A stretch of DNA of 64,000 nucleotides from Dysgonomonas sp. 25 (GTDB lineage Bacteria; Bacteroidota; Bacteroidia; Bacteroidales; Dysgonomonadaceae), in NCBI RefSeq assembly GCF_010501075.1, contig NZ_QVMN01000007.1:1-64000 (forward strand), given 5' to 3'. The translations under genes were made by a program, and so were the position numbers. Below the pieces are notes generated by a model. That model had not been told where the DNA came from, searched no databases, and saw only the letters and a list, made by a program, of their open reading frames with translations. This document shows positions 19,711-29,793 of this stretch, one piece after another. The number at the start of each line of letters is the position of its first letter. The stretch's first letter is position 1.

Positions 19711-20556
19711 TCATTTTTCCGTTGTTTTTTCCTGTTCAATTATCTCGCTGTTCTTCAATTTTACGGGTTTGGTCTTTTTTCGCAGCTTCATATTCAAAAC
19801 TTCGACCATCAGCGAGAAGAATATAGCGAAATAGATATACCCTTTCGGTATTTCGCCTACAGTGGAGCCGAATATGTTGAGGTGTGATAAATGAGCCGAT
19901 TCGGCGAGAAGCATTACTCCGATCAGGATGAGGAATGCTAAACCTAACATCTGGATAGTCGGGTGTTCGTTCACAAATTTGCTGACAGGGCCGGCAAAAA
20001 GCAGCATGACGGAAACAGCAATAATTACTGCCGTAACCATAATCGTCATAGCCTGTATGTAGCCATGCTCGTTGAAGCTGACCATCCCCACGGCAGTGAG
20101 TACGCTATCGAAAGAGAATACGATGTCGAGCGCTACGATTTGCAGGATTACACCCCAGAATTTGCTGTGTTTGGCTTTCACCTCTCCGGCTTCGTTCACG
20201 CCTTCCAGCTTGTGGTGTATTTCGCTTACGCTTTTGTATAAGAGAAACAACCCTCCGACAAGTATAATCAAACTCTGCCCCGTAATAGAGCCGTCGAGCC
20301 ATGTCGTATCAAATGTGAAGATTGGCTTTGTCAACTGCATGAGCCACGAAATGCAGAACAGCAGCAATATGCGCATCAGCATGGCAAGGATAAGCCCTGT
20401 CCGTCGCGCTTTGGGCTGTTCGTGCGCAGGCAGTTTGGATGATACGATGGAGAGGAATACAATGTTGTCGATACCCAATACAATTTCGAGGAATGTAAGC
20501 GTCAGTATAGCTATCCATGCACCGGGCGAAAGGAATGTTTCTAATATTTCGATCAT
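19711..20556 (-). CDS. TerC-family integral membrane protein
   Basis: A 281-residue membrane protein with about seven to nine helices. The family signature FLEIVLGIDNIVFLSIVSSKLP is near residues 23-44 and a second acidic helix motif LDIVFSFDSVLTAVGM is in the middle; both carry membrane-embedded Asp. TerC proteins are linked with tellurite resistance and with metal (Mn, Ca) homeostasis or metalation of exported proteins. No other ter genes are nearby, so the general metal-homeostasis role is more likely. Confidence 0.93.
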   Translation of the reverse strand: MIEILETFLSPGAWIAILTLTFLEIVLGIDNIVFLSIVSSKLPAHEQPKARRTGLILAMLMRILLLFCISWLMQLTKPIFTFDTTWLDGSITGQSLIILVGGLFLLYKSVSEIHHKLEGVNEAGEVKAKHSKFWGVILQIVALDIVFSFDSVLTAVGMVSFNEHGYIQAMTIMVTAVIIAVSVMLLFAGPVSKFVNEHPTIQMLGLAFLILIGVMLLAESAHLSHLNIFGSTVGEIPKGYIYFAIFFSLMVEVLNMKLRKKTKPVKLKNSEIIEQEKTTEK

Positions 20557-20703
20557 AACTCAGTTTAAACTTTGGACAAAGATAATTGATTTGTACAATT
20601 TAAATAACATGTTTTGGGGCGAGATGTTTAAGAAATTATGAGTTAAATAATCTATACGGGCAATATAAGCGATATCGATAAATGTCCTGTTTCGTTTTAT
20701 TCT

Positions 20704-20711
20704 TATATTTG
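20704..20711 (+). promoter_or_regulatory. -7 box of the EEP hydrolase promoter
   Basis: TATATTTG, 39 nt before the chosen ATG at 20751; it lies inside the longer upstream frame, which supports the shorter protein. Confidence 0.45.
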
Positions 20712-20750
20712 CAACGCACACATACTAATTCAAAAACATTGTTTTATACC

Positions 20751-21668
20751 ATGAAAAAAATACTGATAACATTCCTTTTAGTCGCTTCCTGCATATGTTT
20801 CCTTCATGCGCAGGATATTGTTGTGGGATCGTATAATATCCGCTACGATAATCAAGGGGATGCGCAGAAAGGAAATGCCTGGCAAAGCCGTTTGCCTGTG
20901 ATATCGCAGCTGATACTATTCAACGACTTTGATATTCTCGGGACGCAGGAAGTCCTGCATAATCAGTTAGAAGACCTTTCCGCTTCGTTGCCCGGTTATG
21001 CTTTCGTAGGAGTCGGACGGGACGATGGCGATACTAAAGGCGAGTATGCCCCGATATTTTATAAGAAAGATCGCTTCGAGTTGCTGAAATCCGGCCACTT
21101 CTGGCTATCCGAGCAGACCGGTTTCCCAAATAAGGGCTGGGATGCTGCTCTGCCGCGTATCTGCACCTGGGGCTATTTCAAGGATAAAAAGACAAAGAAA
21201 AAGCTTTGGTTCTTCAATCTTCACATGGATCATGTCGGTGTCGAAGCCCGCAGGCATAGCGCCATGCTCGTCCTCGAAAAAATAAAGGAGATGTGCGGAA
21301 AAGATTATGTCATCCTTACGGGAGACTTCAACGTAGATCAGACGCACAAAAGTTATGAGTTGCTGGCCGAATCGGGTGTACTATACGATTCGTACGAAAA
21401 AGCCCGTATACGCTATGTGCTTAATGGGACATTCAATGCTTTCAAAGGGGACAGGATGACCAATAGCCGGATAGATCATGTTTTTGTGTCGGGCAAATTC
21501 CGCGTAGACCGTTACGGTGTCCTGACGGATAGTTACAGAACGCCCAAGGCCGATAGTGAAGAAATGCATGTCGGCGACTTCCCGAAGGAAGTGTTTTCCA
21601 CAGAAGCCGAAGTGCGCATGCCATCTGACCATTTTCCGCTGAAGGTACTGCTGTTTTACGGGAAATAG
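20751..21668 (+). CDS. Secreted endonuclease/exonuclease/phosphatase-family protein
   Basis: A 305-residue member of the EEP (DNase I-like) superfamily. The chosen ATG gives a clean signal peptide (KKILITFLLVASCICFLHA) before QDIVVGSYNIRYDN. An in-frame extension to 20682 would contain the -7 box and is rejected. Family residues seen: SYNIRYDN, GTQEV (metal Glu), LHMDHVGVEARR, GDFNVDQ (catalytic Asp/Asn), SRIDHVF and SDHFPL (catalytic His). It probably acts in the periplasm or outside the cell; substrate (nucleic acid, phosphoester or sphingolipid) not decided by sequence. Confidence 0.9.
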   Translation: MKKILITFLLVASCICFLHAQDIVVGSYNIRYDNQGDAQKGNAWQSRLPVISQLILFNDFDILGTQEVLHNQLEDLSASLPGYAFVGVGRDDGDTKGEYAPIFYKKDRFELLKSGHFWLSEQTGFPNKGWDAALPRICTWGYFKDKKTKKKLWFFNLHMDHVGVEARRHSAMLVLEKIKEMCGKDYVILTGDFNVDQTHKSYELLAESGVLYDSYEKARIRYVLNGTFNAFKGDRMTNSRIDHVFVSGKFRVDRYGVLTDSYRTPKADSEEMHVGDFPKEVFSTEAEVRMPSDHFPLKVLLFYGK

Positions 21669-21697
21669 CGGGATGTCGAATTTTCGTATTGATAGAT

Positions 21698-21728
21698 TTT
21701 GTCAACTTGATAAAAACTGCTATCTTTG
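21698..21728 (+). promoter_or_regulatory. Promoter of the rplY gene cluster
   Basis: TTTG (21698-21701), 19 nt, TATCTTTG (21721-21728): a perfect Bacteroidota primary-sigma promoter. The leader of about 90 nt contains a small hairpin, TAAGGA (21766-21771) with TCCTTA (21782-21787), of unknown role. Confidence 0.75.
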
Positions 21729-21820
21729 CACCGCTTAATTATAAAGCCCGTAGTGTGATGGGAAATAAGGAAGCAAATTAATCCTTAATTTTGAGTAACA
21801 CATTTATTTAAAAACAAAGA

Positions 21821-22402
21821 ATGAAAACATTTGAACTAACAGGAACCAAACGTTCTGAAATTGGAAAGAAAGCAACAAAAGCGTTGCGTAATGCAGAAGA
21901 AATACCTGCTGTAATCTATGGCGGAGATGCTAAAGAAGCAACAGCTTTCTTCGTGAAAGCAAACGAAGTGCGTAAACTGATTTATACACCGGAAATTTTC
22001 TTGGTAAACCTTACGCTTGACGGAAAAGTAACAAAAGCTATCCTGAAAGATATCCAGTTTCACCCTGTAACTGACAATGTACTTCACCTCGATTTTCTTC
22101 ATGTATTGGAGAAAAAGCCTATCGTTATCGACGTACCTGTTGTACTCGACGGCTTGGCAGAAGGTGTACGTGCAGGGGGTAAACTTTCACTCGACCTTCG
22201 TAAGTTGAAAGTGAAAGCGATGTATGACAAAGTTCCTGAAAAATTACATATCAATGTGGAAAAACTGGCATTGGGTAAATCTGTTCAGGTTGGCGAACTA
22301 AGCTTCGAAGGACTTGAATTGCTTAACGCTAAAAATGCCGTTGTTTGCCGCGTTCAATTGACACGTGCAGCAAGAGGTCTTGCAGCTAAAAATGCTGAAT
22401 AA
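21821..22402 (+). CDS. rplY: 50S ribosomal protein L25/general stress protein Ctc
   Basis: A 193-residue bL25 of the long CTC type: the N-terminal 5S-rRNA-binding domain (GTKRSEIGKKATKALRNAEEIPAVIYGG) and the C-terminal TL5-like beta domain (LDFLHVLEKKPIVIDVPVVL). It binds 5S rRNA in the large subunit. It starts a group of translation genes (pth, S4 protein, smpB) in the same direction with short gaps. The upstream promoter is excellent. Confidence 0.96.
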   Translation: MKTFELTGTKRSEIGKKATKALRNAEEIPAVIYGGDAKEATAFFVKANEVRKLIYTPEIFLVNLTLDGKVTKAILKDIQFHPVTDNVLHLDFLHVLEKKPIVIDVPVVLDGLAEGVRAGGKLSLDLRKLKVKAMYDKVPEKLHINVEKLALGKSVQVGELSFEGLELLNAKNAVVCRVQLTRAARGLAAKNAE

Positions 22403-22415
22403 GATTGATTGACAA

Positions 22416-22979
22416 ATGAAATACTTGATTGCCGGCTTGGGCAATATTGGTAGCGAATACCACTATACCCGCCACAATATAGGATTCAGAGTATTGGACG
22501 CTTTAGCAGAGGCGTCCAATGCTGTTTTTAAAGACAGGCGTTACGGCTTTGTCACCGAGATTCGTGTGAAAAATAAGACACTGGTGTTGTTGAAACCTTC
22601 CACTTATATGAATCTTAGCGGCAATGCTATCCGTTACTGGCTGAAAGAGGAGAAAATTCCGGTAGAAAACCTGCTGGTCGTTGTCGACGATTTGGCTTTG
22701 CCGTTCGGCACCCTCCGCCTCAAAGGCAAGGGCAGCGATGCAGGGCACAACGGCTTGAAGCATATACAGGATATTCTGAGTACGCAGAACTATGCCCGCC
22801 TTCGTTTTGGTGTTGGCAATGATTTCCCGAAAGGCGCGCAGGTGCATTATGTATTAAGCCCTTTCTCGGAAGAAGAAGAAAAGGAATTGCCTGCCAAATT
22901 GGAGACTTGCGGCGAGATAATCAAAACATTTTGTCTGGCCGGAATCCAAACAGCAATGAACCAGTATAATAATAAGTAG
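22416..22979 (+). CDS. pth: Peptidyl-tRNA hydrolase
   Basis: A 187-residue Pth that frees tRNA from peptidyl-tRNA dropped by ribosomes. Motifs: [18 protein letters not shown] at 7-24, where His20 is the catalytic His, [11 protein letters not shown], and [18 protein letters not shown] followed by AGHNGLKHI. Length and motifs are standard. It lies 13 nt after rplY, a frequent pairing in bacteria. Confidence 0.97.
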   Translation: MKYLIAGLGNIGSEYHYTRHNIGFRVLDALAEASNAVFKDRRYGFVTEIRVKNKTLVLLKPSTYMNLSGNAIRYWLKEEKIPVENLLVVVDDLALPFGTLRLKGKGSDAGHNGLKHIQDILSTQNYARLRFGVGNDFPKGAQVHYVLSPFSEEEEKELPAKLETCGEIIKTFCLAGIQTAMNQYNNK

Positions 22980-23035
22980 AAAACGAGTTACAAGTTACTT
23001 CGCCCGCCGGGCAGTCACAAGTAAAAGCCGAGAAT

Positions 23036-23455
23036 ATGAGCGAAAAGAAAGAAGTCCGCATCGACAAATGGCTTTGGGCAGTACGCTTATTCAAAACGCG
23101 TACCATTGCCATCGAAGCATGCAAAAAGGGGCGTATCACCATCAAAGGCGTTACCATAAAGCCTTCGCGTATGATTAAAGTAGGCGAGGTGATAGAAATC
23201 CGCAAGCCGCCGATAACCTATTCTTTCGAGGTGTTAGACCTGACCGAGAGGCGTATGGGTGCGAAGCTTGTTCCCGGATTTATAAAAGATGTCACGCCGG
23301 CTTCCGAATTGCAGATTCTGGAAATGACCAAGATAAGTGGCTTTGTAGACCGTGCGAGGGGTACGGGGCGTCCGACCAAAAAAGACCGCCGCGAGTTGGA
23401 CGAATTCTTCGACGATGGATTCGATTTCGATTTTGACTTCGACGGAGAAGATTAA
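23036..23455 (+). CDS. S4-domain RNA-binding protein, Hsp15-like
   Basis: A 139-residue protein with an S4 RNA-binding domain at about 7-70 ([27 protein letters not shown]). An acidic tail rich in Asp/Phe ends the protein ([14 protein letters not shown]). It matches the Hsp15 group, which binds stalled 50S subunits carrying peptidyl-tRNA. The context with pth and smpB, two other ribosome-rescue functions, supports that role. Confidence 0.9.
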   Translation: MSEKKEVRIDKWLWAVRLFKTRTIAIEACKKGRITIKGVTIKPSRMIKVGEVIEIRKPPITYSFEVLDLTERRMGAKLVPGFIKDVTPASELQILEMTKISGFVDRARGTGRPTKKDRRELDEFFDDGFDFDFDFDGED

Positions 23456-23468
23456 AGCTATTTATTTG

Positions 23469-23476
23469 TATCTTTG
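23469..23476 (+). promoter_or_regulatory. -7 box upstream of smpB
   Basis: TATCTTTG, 20 nt before the smpB ATG. No TTTG at the right distance, so smpB may also be read from upstream. Confidence 0.4.
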
Positions 23477-23496
23477 ACTCTCACAGAACAAAAAAA

Positions 23497-23949
23497 ATGT
23501 CACAACAGACAATAAATATAAAAAACAAACGGGCGACATTCGACTACGAGTTGCTCGAAACCTTTACTGCCGGAATCGTGCTGACCGGGACGGAGATAAA
23601 ATCTATCCGTCTGGGAAAAGCCAGTCTGGTAGATACTTTCTGTATGCTCGAGAAAGGCGAGATGTGGGTACGCAACATGAATATTTCCGAATATTTCTAT
23701 GGCTCGTACAACAATCACGCTGCTCGTCGCGACCGCAAACTATTGCTGAACAAGAAGGAGCTGAAAAAGATTGAGCGCATGGTGAAAGAGACTGGCTATA
23801 CGATTGTTCCTACACGCCTCTTCCTCAACGACAGAGGATTGGCGAAGCTCAATATCGCCGTAGCGCGGGGTAAGAAGCAATACGATAAGCGGCAATCTCT
23901 GCGGGAGAAAGACGACAAGCGCCAGATGGACAGGGCAATGAAGCACTAA
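23497..23949 (+). CDS. smpB: SsrA-binding protein SmpB
   Basis: A 150-residue tmRNA partner in trans-translation. Conserved segments: [55 protein letters not shown] and the C-terminal basic tail [18 protein letters not shown] that enters the decoding centre. The length is normal. No tmRNA gene is seen near it in the window. Confidence 0.97.
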   Translation: MSQQTINIKNKRATFDYELLETFTAGIVLTGTEIKSIRLGKASLVDTFCMLEKGEMWVRNMNISEYFYGSYNNHAARRDRKLLLNKKELKKIERMVKETGYTIVPTRLFLNDRGLAKLNIAVARGKKQYDKRQSLREKDDKRQMDRAMKH

Positions 23950-23997
23950 GGGCTATATAATCAGAACAATAAATATAAGTTGTAAAAAATATTCAGG

Positions 23998-25377
23998 ATG
24001 CAAAACATTCGGACAAAAAATAATCTTGCGATAGACAAGCCGAAGCTACTATTATTGGCAGTGATATTAGTAGCTTTTGCGCTTATTTATATATTGAATA
24101 AGCTATATCCTCTCTTCGGCGAGGATTGGGATTACGCTTTCTTTTGGATTCCGACCAATGACCATCCCGACAGAATAGGCGGGATAATAGATGTCATAAG
24201 ATCGCAGTATAATCATTATCTCTACTGGGGCGGACGGAATGTTGCACATGGAATCATTCAATACCTGATGTATCTGGGCGAGGGCTGGAGCGATTTCCTG
24301 AATACACTTGTCTTTATAGGCTTGTGCTATACAATATATCGCATTGCCAATATAGGAAAGCAAGCCAATGCGCGGCTTTTCGTCATTGTATTTCTGGCAT
24401 TGTGGTTTCTGCAAATAATGTTCGTGGTTGATGTTCTGTGGCTGACGCTCAGTTGCAATTATATGTGGACTACCTTTATCATTCTTGCTTTCAGCTATCG
24501 GTACTATGCTTATTATAAAACCGGGAAGACAAAAAGCAATATCCTTCTGGCTGTCTTTTACTTCCTTTTCGGGATTGCTGCCGGATGGACGAACGAACAT
24601 ATGGGCGTAGCACTCCTTTTCTTCCTGGTTGTTATACTCTATCTGATCCGGTTTGTGAATAAGGATAAGCTGCCGGCCTGGGCTATCGCCGGCCTTATAG
24701 GGACATTCGTCGGCTATCTCATTTTGTTCACGGCGCCAGGCAATTATGTGCGGATGGGTGGTGAGTCCAATCTGTGGAATTTTTTTACGGTTGCAGGCTT
24801 TAAGATTGCTATCATATCATTAGGGAAAAATATACTCTGGGGGCTTTCCGTGCCTACTCTCCTGTATATCATATTTCTTTACCTTTTCAAAAAGAAGAAT
24901 GTTGCAAAAGACAAGCGGAAAGTATTGTATACTTCTCATCTTTTTTTGCTGACGAGTTATGTCAGTATAGCTGCTTTGCTTTTTGCTCCGGGGGCAGCGC
25001 GCCATGTGCTGTTTGGGAGTACGGTCTTTGCCATTATAGGAGTTGTTATTTTATATGCTAATATAGATTTCGGGACGCAGATAAGGAAGCGGGTAAACAT
25101 TGCAGTCTTAGCTGTTTTGCTGGTTGCTTTCGGCTTCGATTATTACCGGAAATATGCATATCTCGATTATGTACACGACTTCTGGGCGAACCGCCTGGAA
25201 ATTGTGGAACAAGAGAAAGCCAAAGGAAACAAGGACGTTATATTCTACGATTTCCTCGAACGGGATTATTATTACGGCACGACGGATATGTACTATTGCG
25301 CCGATTGTTGGATGAATAGAGTATATGCCCGCTATTACGGCTTAAACTCGGTGTTGGTGATGCCACCAAGCAGATGA
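23998..25377 (+). CDS. Polytopic membrane protein, DUF6056-like
   Basis: A 459-residue protein with about ten membrane helices. The first periplasmic loop after helix 1 carries GEDWDYAFFWIP and later RSQYNHYLYWGGRNVAH. This arrangement (acidic residues after helix 1, then a GGR...H motif) resembles the DUF6056 family, thought to be GT-C-like. A C-terminal soluble part of about 60 residues has YYYGTTDMYYCADCW. Function unknown; a role in envelope glycan assembly is a guess. It sits between smpB (48-nt gap) and metH (13-nt gap). Confidence 0.75.
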   Translation: MQNIRTKNNLAIDKPKLLLLAVILVAFALIYILNKLYPLFGEDWDYAFFWIPTNDHPDRIGGIIDVIRSQYNHYLYWGGRNVAHGIIQYLMYLGEGWSDFLNTLVFIGLCYTIYRIANIGKQANARLFVIVFLALWFLQIMFVVDVLWLTLSCNYMWTTFIILAFSYRYYAYYKTGKTKSNILLAVFYFLFGIAAGWTNEHMGVALLFFLVVILYLIRFVNKDKLPAWAIAGLIGTFVGYLILFTAPGNYVRMGGESNLWNFFTVAGFKIAIISLGKNILWGLSVPTLLYIIFLYLFKKKNVAKDKRKVLYTSHLFLLTSYVSIAALLFAPGAARHVLFGSTVFAIIGVVILYANIDFGTQIRKRVNIAVLAVLLVAFGFDYYRKYAYLDYVHDFWANRLEIVEQEKAKGNKDVIFYDFLERDYYYGTTDMYYCADCWMNRVYARYYGLNSVLVMPPSR

Positions 25378-25390
25378 TGATAAAGAATAG

Positions 25391-28300
25391 ATGCAGAAGA
25401 TACAGGATATATTAAAAGACAGAATACTCATCCTCGATGGGGCGATGGGTTCGTTGATACAGCGTTATAAGCTGACTGAAGAGGATTTTCGCGGCGAGCG
25501 TTTTAAGGATTCCGTTATTCTGCAAAAAGGAAATAACGACCTTTTATGCCTTACTCGCCCCGAAGTGATAGAAGCTATCCATCGCGAATATCTGGAAGTC
25601 GGTGCCGATATAATCGAAACCAACACCTTCAATGCGCAGGCTATCTCACTCGAAGACTACGATATGGCGCATCTGACGAAAGAAATCAATATCGCTGCCG
25701 CCCGCATTGCCCGCAAGATAGCAGATGAATATACGAAGCAGAACCCTGCGAAGCCGCGCTTTGTAGCCGGTTCGATAGGACCGACCAACAAGACGGCGTC
25801 GATGAGCCCGCAGGTGGAGAATCCTATCTTCCGTGCAGTGACGTTCGACGACTTGCATGCTGCATACAAAGAGCAAATCGAAGGGTTGATAGACGGAGGC
25901 GTCGACCTTTTATTGGTTGAAACGATTTTCGATACCTTGAATGCTAAAGCGGCCTTGTTTGCTGCCGAAGAAGTGCGTAAAGAGCGCAATATCGACCTGC
26001 CGATAATGGTTTCCGTTACGCTTTCGGACAAAGGCGGACGAACACTATCGGGGCAGACTATCGGGGCTTTTCTGGCATCTGTCGACCATATCGACTACCT
26101 CTCCATCGGGCTGAACTGTTCGTTTGGCGCGTCGGATATGAAGCCTTTCCTCAAAGAACTGGGAAGGTTAGCACCAACCTATATTTCATCGCATCCGAAT
26201 GCCGGATTGCCGAATCAGTTCGGCGAATATGACGAGACGCCCGAAATAATGGCGAAGCAGTTGAAAGAATTTATCGACGAAGGTCTGGTTAATATTCTCG
26301 GAGGATGCTGCGGGACTACCCCTGCCCATATCGCGCAATACGCCAAACTGGTAGAAGGTGCCAAACCGCATGTTCCGGCTAAAAAGACGGATAATATGTG
26401 GCTCTCGGGCTTGGAACTGTTAGATGTTTCGCCCGAAATCAATTTTGTCAATATCGGCGAGCGTTGCAATGTTGCCGGTTCGCGCAAATTCTTACGTTTA
26501 ATCAAAGAAGAAAAATACGAGGAAGCCCTCACCATCGCCCAACAACAGGTCGAGAACGGAGCACAGGTAATCGACATCAACATGGATGACGGATTGCTGG
26601 ATGCCGTGAAAGAGATGACCACATTCTTGCATTTGCTGGCATCCGATCCCGATGTGTCGCGCGTTCCGTTTATGATTGACTCGTCTAAATGGGAAGTATT
26701 GGAAGCCGGATTGAAATGCGTACAGGGCAAACCCATTATCAACTCCATATCCCTCAAAAACGGCGAGAAGGAATTTATCCGTCAGGCGCGATTGATAAAG
26801 GCTTACGGAGCAGCCGTTATCGTGATGGCTTTTGACGAAGCCGGTCAGGCCGATACTTTCGACCGTCGCATCGAGATTTGCGGACGGGCATATAAACTGT
26901 TAGTCAACGACGGCTTCGAGCCGAAAGATATTATATTCGATCCCAACATCCTCGCCATTGCCACAGGTATCGAGGAGCATCGCAATTATGCAGCCGATTT
27001 CTTAGATACTATTACATGGATTAAGAAGAACCTGCCGCATGCCAAAATCAGCGGCGGGGTGAGCAACCTTTCGTTCTCTTTCCGTGGTAACGATTATGTA
27101 CGCGAGGTGATGCATTCGGTCTTTCTCTACCATGCTATTCAGCGTGGTATGGATATGGGCATTGTCAATCCCGGGCAATCGGTCGTGTATGACGATATAT
27201 TGCAGGATTTGCGGAACTTGGTCGAAGATGTGATTTTCAACCGCAGGGCTGAAGCCACCGATGAGTTGATCGAATATGCCGAGCGGCTCAAAAACGAGCA
27301 GACAGGGCAAAAAGAACAGAAACAGGATGAATGGCGCAAAGGTTCGCTGGAAGAGCGCATCGAATATGCCCTGATAAAGGGAATCAGCGACTATCTCGAA
27401 GAAGATTTGACAGAAGCTTTGCAGGTCTATCCCAAGGCGGTGGATATTATCGATAAGCCGCTGATGGGCGGGATGAATAAAGTCGGCGATTTGTTCGGAG
27501 CAGGAAAGATGTTCCTGCCGCAAGTGGTGAAAACTGCCCGTACCATGAAGCGTGCGGTAGCTATCCTGCAACCGACACTGGAAGCGCAAAAGGCTTCATC
27601 TTCAGGAAGTAATAAGGCAGGAAAGCTGATTATTGCTACCGTGAAAGGCGATGTACACGACATCGGCAAAAATATCGTTTCCATCATTCTGGCTTGTAAC
27701 AACTACGAAGTCATCGATTTAGGTGTGATGACGCCGCCCGAAGTCATTATTCAGCGGGTGAAAGAGGAGCAGCCTGATATCTTATGTCTTAGCGGGTTGA
27801 TTACTCCATCGTTAGAGGAAATGACGATTGTAGCCCACGAAATGGAAAAGGCGGGCTTCAACATTCCGCTGATGATTGGCGGAGCGACGACCTCCAAGCT
27901 GCATACGGCATTGAAGATAGACCCGAAATATAATAACGGTATGGTTGTGTATGTCAAAGACGCTTCGCAAGCGCCTGTGGCTGCTAATAAGTTGTTGAAT
28001 CCTACGACGAAAGACGATTATATAAATGAGATAAAAGACGAATATTCCATCCTTAGAGCAAATGCAGGAGATAAAAAGCCCGACTTACTGCCTTATAACG
28101 AGGTGCTGACAAAAGGACTGAAAATAGATTGGGCTGCTTACCAAGCCCCTGAACCTAAGGTTAAAGGGAAGCAAATCCTGCGTCATATACCTGTCAATGA
28201 GATTGTTCCGTATATCGACTGGAAGTTCTTTTTCCATTCGTGGAACCTCTCGGCTCGTTATGCCACTATCCATACGACGGACGATTGTCCTTCATGTAGG

Positions 28301-29086
28301 GCGTCGTGGCTGAATGCTTTTGACGAGAGCGAACGCGAAAAGGCTTCGGAAGCCATGAAACTCTATAAAGATGCTAACACGATGCTCGATCGCATGGTGT
28401 ATGATAAGGTCGATTACATCGGGGCTGTGTTCGGTATCTACGAGGCAAACAGCGAAAACGAATGCATCTATATCGACGGAATACCTTTCCCGATGCTGCG
28501 TCAACAGAAGAAGAACGAGCAGGATATTTACCTGTCTTTGTGCGACTTTGTTGCGCCAAAATCGACGGGTAAAAAAGATTATGTCGGCGGCTTCACAGTG
28601 AGTGCCGGACTGGGCAAAGCCCATGAGGTGATGATGCGCTATCAGACACAAGGTGAAGAATATCAGGCGCTTTTGATGAAATCGGTATTAGACCGTCTGG
28701 CCGAAGCGGCAACCGAATGGCTGCACGCCCGTATCCGCCGCAACTATTGGGGATTTGCTGAAGATGAGCATATCTCTGTGAATGATATGTTTACGCTCAA
28801 ATACCGGGGTATCCGCCCGGCTGTTGGTTATCCGTCTATTCCCGATCAGTCGATTAACTTCTTATTGAATGATAACCTGTTGCAATCGAATGAGATAGGT
28901 GTAGAACTGACCGAGAACGGGGTGATGTTGCCGAATGCCTCGGTGAGCGGCATTATTATCGCACATCCGCAATCGAAGTATTTTGTAATCGGTCATATAT
29001 CAGACGAACAGGCAGTTGCCTATACCAAAAATAGGGGAGAGGATGCCGAAAAAATCCGTAAATTCTTAGCAGCTAATTTGGGGTAA
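25391..29086 (+). CDS. metH: Cobalamin-dependent methionine synthase
   Basis: A full-length 1231-residue MetH. Domains: homocysteine-binding (1 to about 330) with the zinc ligands Cys306-Cys307 in GGCCGTTP; pterin/methyl-THF domain (about 345-625, NIGERCNVAGSRKF); cobalamin cap and Rossmann domain (about 650-890) with the B12-ligand His756 in DVHDIGKN; S-adenosylmethionine reactivation domain (about 920-1231, with RPAVGYPSIPDQS). It transfers a methyl group from methyl-THF to homocysteine through cob(I)alamin. No cobalamin or SAM riboswitch is seen in the 13 nt before it. It may be co-transcribed with the membrane gene upstream. Confidence 0.98.
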   Translation: MQKIQDILKDRILILDGAMGSLIQRYKLTEEDFRGERFKDSVILQKGNNDLLCLTRPEVIEAIHREYLEVGADIIETNTFNAQAISLEDYDMAHLTKEINIAAARIARKIADEYTKQNPAKPRFVAGSIGPTNKTASMSPQVENPIFRAVTFDDLHAAYKEQIEGLIDGGVDLLLVETIFDTLNAKAALFAAEEVRKERNIDLPIMVSVTLSDKGGRTLSGQTIGAFLASVDHIDYLSIGLNCSFGASDMKPFLKELGRLAPTYISSHPNAGLPNQFGEYDETPEIMAKQLKEFIDEGLVNILGGCCGTTPAHIAQYAKLVEGAKPHVPAKKTDNMWLSGLELLDVSPEINFVNIGERCNVAGSRKFLRLIKEEKYEEALTIAQQQVENGAQVIDINMDDGLLDAVKEMTTFLHLLASDPDVSRVPFMIDSSKWEVLEAGLKCVQGKPIINSISLKNGEKEFIRQARLIKAYGAAVIVMAFDEAGQADTFDRRIEICGRAYKLLVNDGFEPKDIIFDPNILAIATGIEEHRNYAADFLDTITWIKKNLPHAKISGGVSNLSFSFRGNDYVREVMHSVFLYHAIQRGMDMGIVNPGQSVVYDDILQDLRNLVEDVIFNRRAEATDELIEYAERLKNEQTGQKEQKQDEWRKGSLEERIEYALIKGISDYLEEDLTEALQVYPKAVDIIDKPLMGGMNKVGDLFGAGKMFLPQVVKTARTMKRAVAILQPTLEAQKASSSGSNKAGKLIIATVKGDVHDIGKNIVSIILACNNYEVIDLGVMTPPEVIIQRVKEEQPDILCLSGLITPSLEEMTIVAHEMEKAGFNIPLMIGGATTSKLHTALKIDPKYNNGMVVYVKDASQAPVAANKLLNPTTKDDYINEIKDEYSILRANAGDKKPDLLPYNEVLTKGLKIDWAAYQAPEPKVKGKQILRHIPVNEIVPYIDWKFFFHSWNLSARYATIHTTDDCPSCRASWLNAFDESEREKASEAMKLYKDANTMLDRMVYDKVDYIGAVFGIYEANSENECIYIDGIPFPMLRQQKKNEQDIYLSLCDFVAPKSTGKKDYVGGFTVSAGLGKAHEVMMRYQTQGEEYQALLMKSVLDRLAEAATEWLHARIRRNYWGFAEDEHISVNDMFTLKYRGIRPAVGYPSIPDQSINFLLNDNLLQSNEIGVELTENGVMLPNASVSGIIIAHPQSKYFVIGHISDEQAVAYTKNRGEDAEKIRKFLAANLG

Positions 29087-29089
29087 AAA

Positions 29090-29112
29090 AAGTGCCTTAC
29101 AATAAGGCACTT
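29090..29112 (-). terminator. Terminator of the HD gene, overlapping its stop codon
   Basis: AAGTGCCTTA (29090-29099) pairs with TAAGGCACTT (29103-29112) over a 3-nt loop. On the minus strand it is followed by a run of seven T, so it ends the HD-domain gene. The first arm is still coding sequence and the stop codon opens the second arm. It starts 4 nt after the metH stop and may help insulate the convergent pair. Confidence 0.85.
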
Positions 29113-29765
29113 CCGTTTATATTCAATTTAAATTCCAACCCGAAGAACTTGGCAGCTTTGCGGCACAATTTCATACGCGACATAAATATCTCGAAATAAT
29201 CCATAACAGCCGATATCGTGGTATCGATTGTCAGGTGGAGTGTTATGCTTTTCTTCTCCTTATCTATCTTTAAATCAGTTTCTTCTACGGCATAATTTAC
29301 GCGGTCGTGTATGTCCGAATCTATCGTCTCACGGTTGCGGACGCGGCTGCGGCGTACATCCGTTTTGTCGGCAATGATAAGGGCTGCTGCAACGGCATTA
29401 ACAGGGAAGGCCGTTGCCTCGTCGTGATTGCCGATGGCTGTGATGACGGCAGCAATGTCTTCGTAAGGCATACCCATTTTGTCCAATATGCGGAAAGCCA
29501 TCACAGCACCGCTTTGAGCATGGTCGGCGCGGTTGATAACATTGCCGATGTCGTGCATATAAGCGGCTATCCGGGCTAATTCCACTTCGTTTTCGCTATA
29601 CCCGAGGTCGCGGAGAAGATCGCCCGCCACTATTGCGCATTTGCTACAATGTGCAAAGCTATGTTCGGTAAAGCCCAGCACTTTGAGCGAAGCGTCGGCT
29701 TGCTTGATATATGTTTTTACTTCCTCGGAATTTTTGATGTCTGCAAAGGTTATTTTGTTGCTCAT
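29097..29765 (-). CDS. HD-domain phosphohydrolase
   Basis: A 222-residue HD-superfamily protein. Metal ligands are visible as H55..H59 (FTEHSFAHCSKC), the doublet HD in AAYMHDIGNVIN, and a following ADHAQSG, as in HDc phosphohydrolases. The C-terminal 80 residues (KKSITLHLTIDTTISAVMDYFEIF) form a family-specific tail. The substrate is probably a nucleotide or similar phosphate ester; not determined. It has its own -7 box at 29794-29801 and an overlapping terminator. Confidence 0.85.
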   Translation of the reverse strand: MSNKITFADIKNSEEVKTYIKQADASLKVLGFTEHSFAHCSKCAIVAGDLLRDLGYSENEVELARIAAYMHDIGNVINRADHAQSGAVMAFRILDKMGMPYEDIAAVITAIGNHDEATAFPVNAVAAALIIADKTDVRRSRVRNRETIDSDIHDRVNYAVEETDLKIDKEKKSITLHLTIDTTISAVMDYFEIFMSRMKLCRKAAKFFGLEFKLNINGSALL

Positions 29766-29793
29766 CCCTTATATTGTTGTTTTATGATCTGTA

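Noticed and set aside
25378-25390. Cobalamin or SAM riboswitch upstream of metH
   Set aside because: Only 13 nt separate metH from the gene before it, and no such structure is seen.
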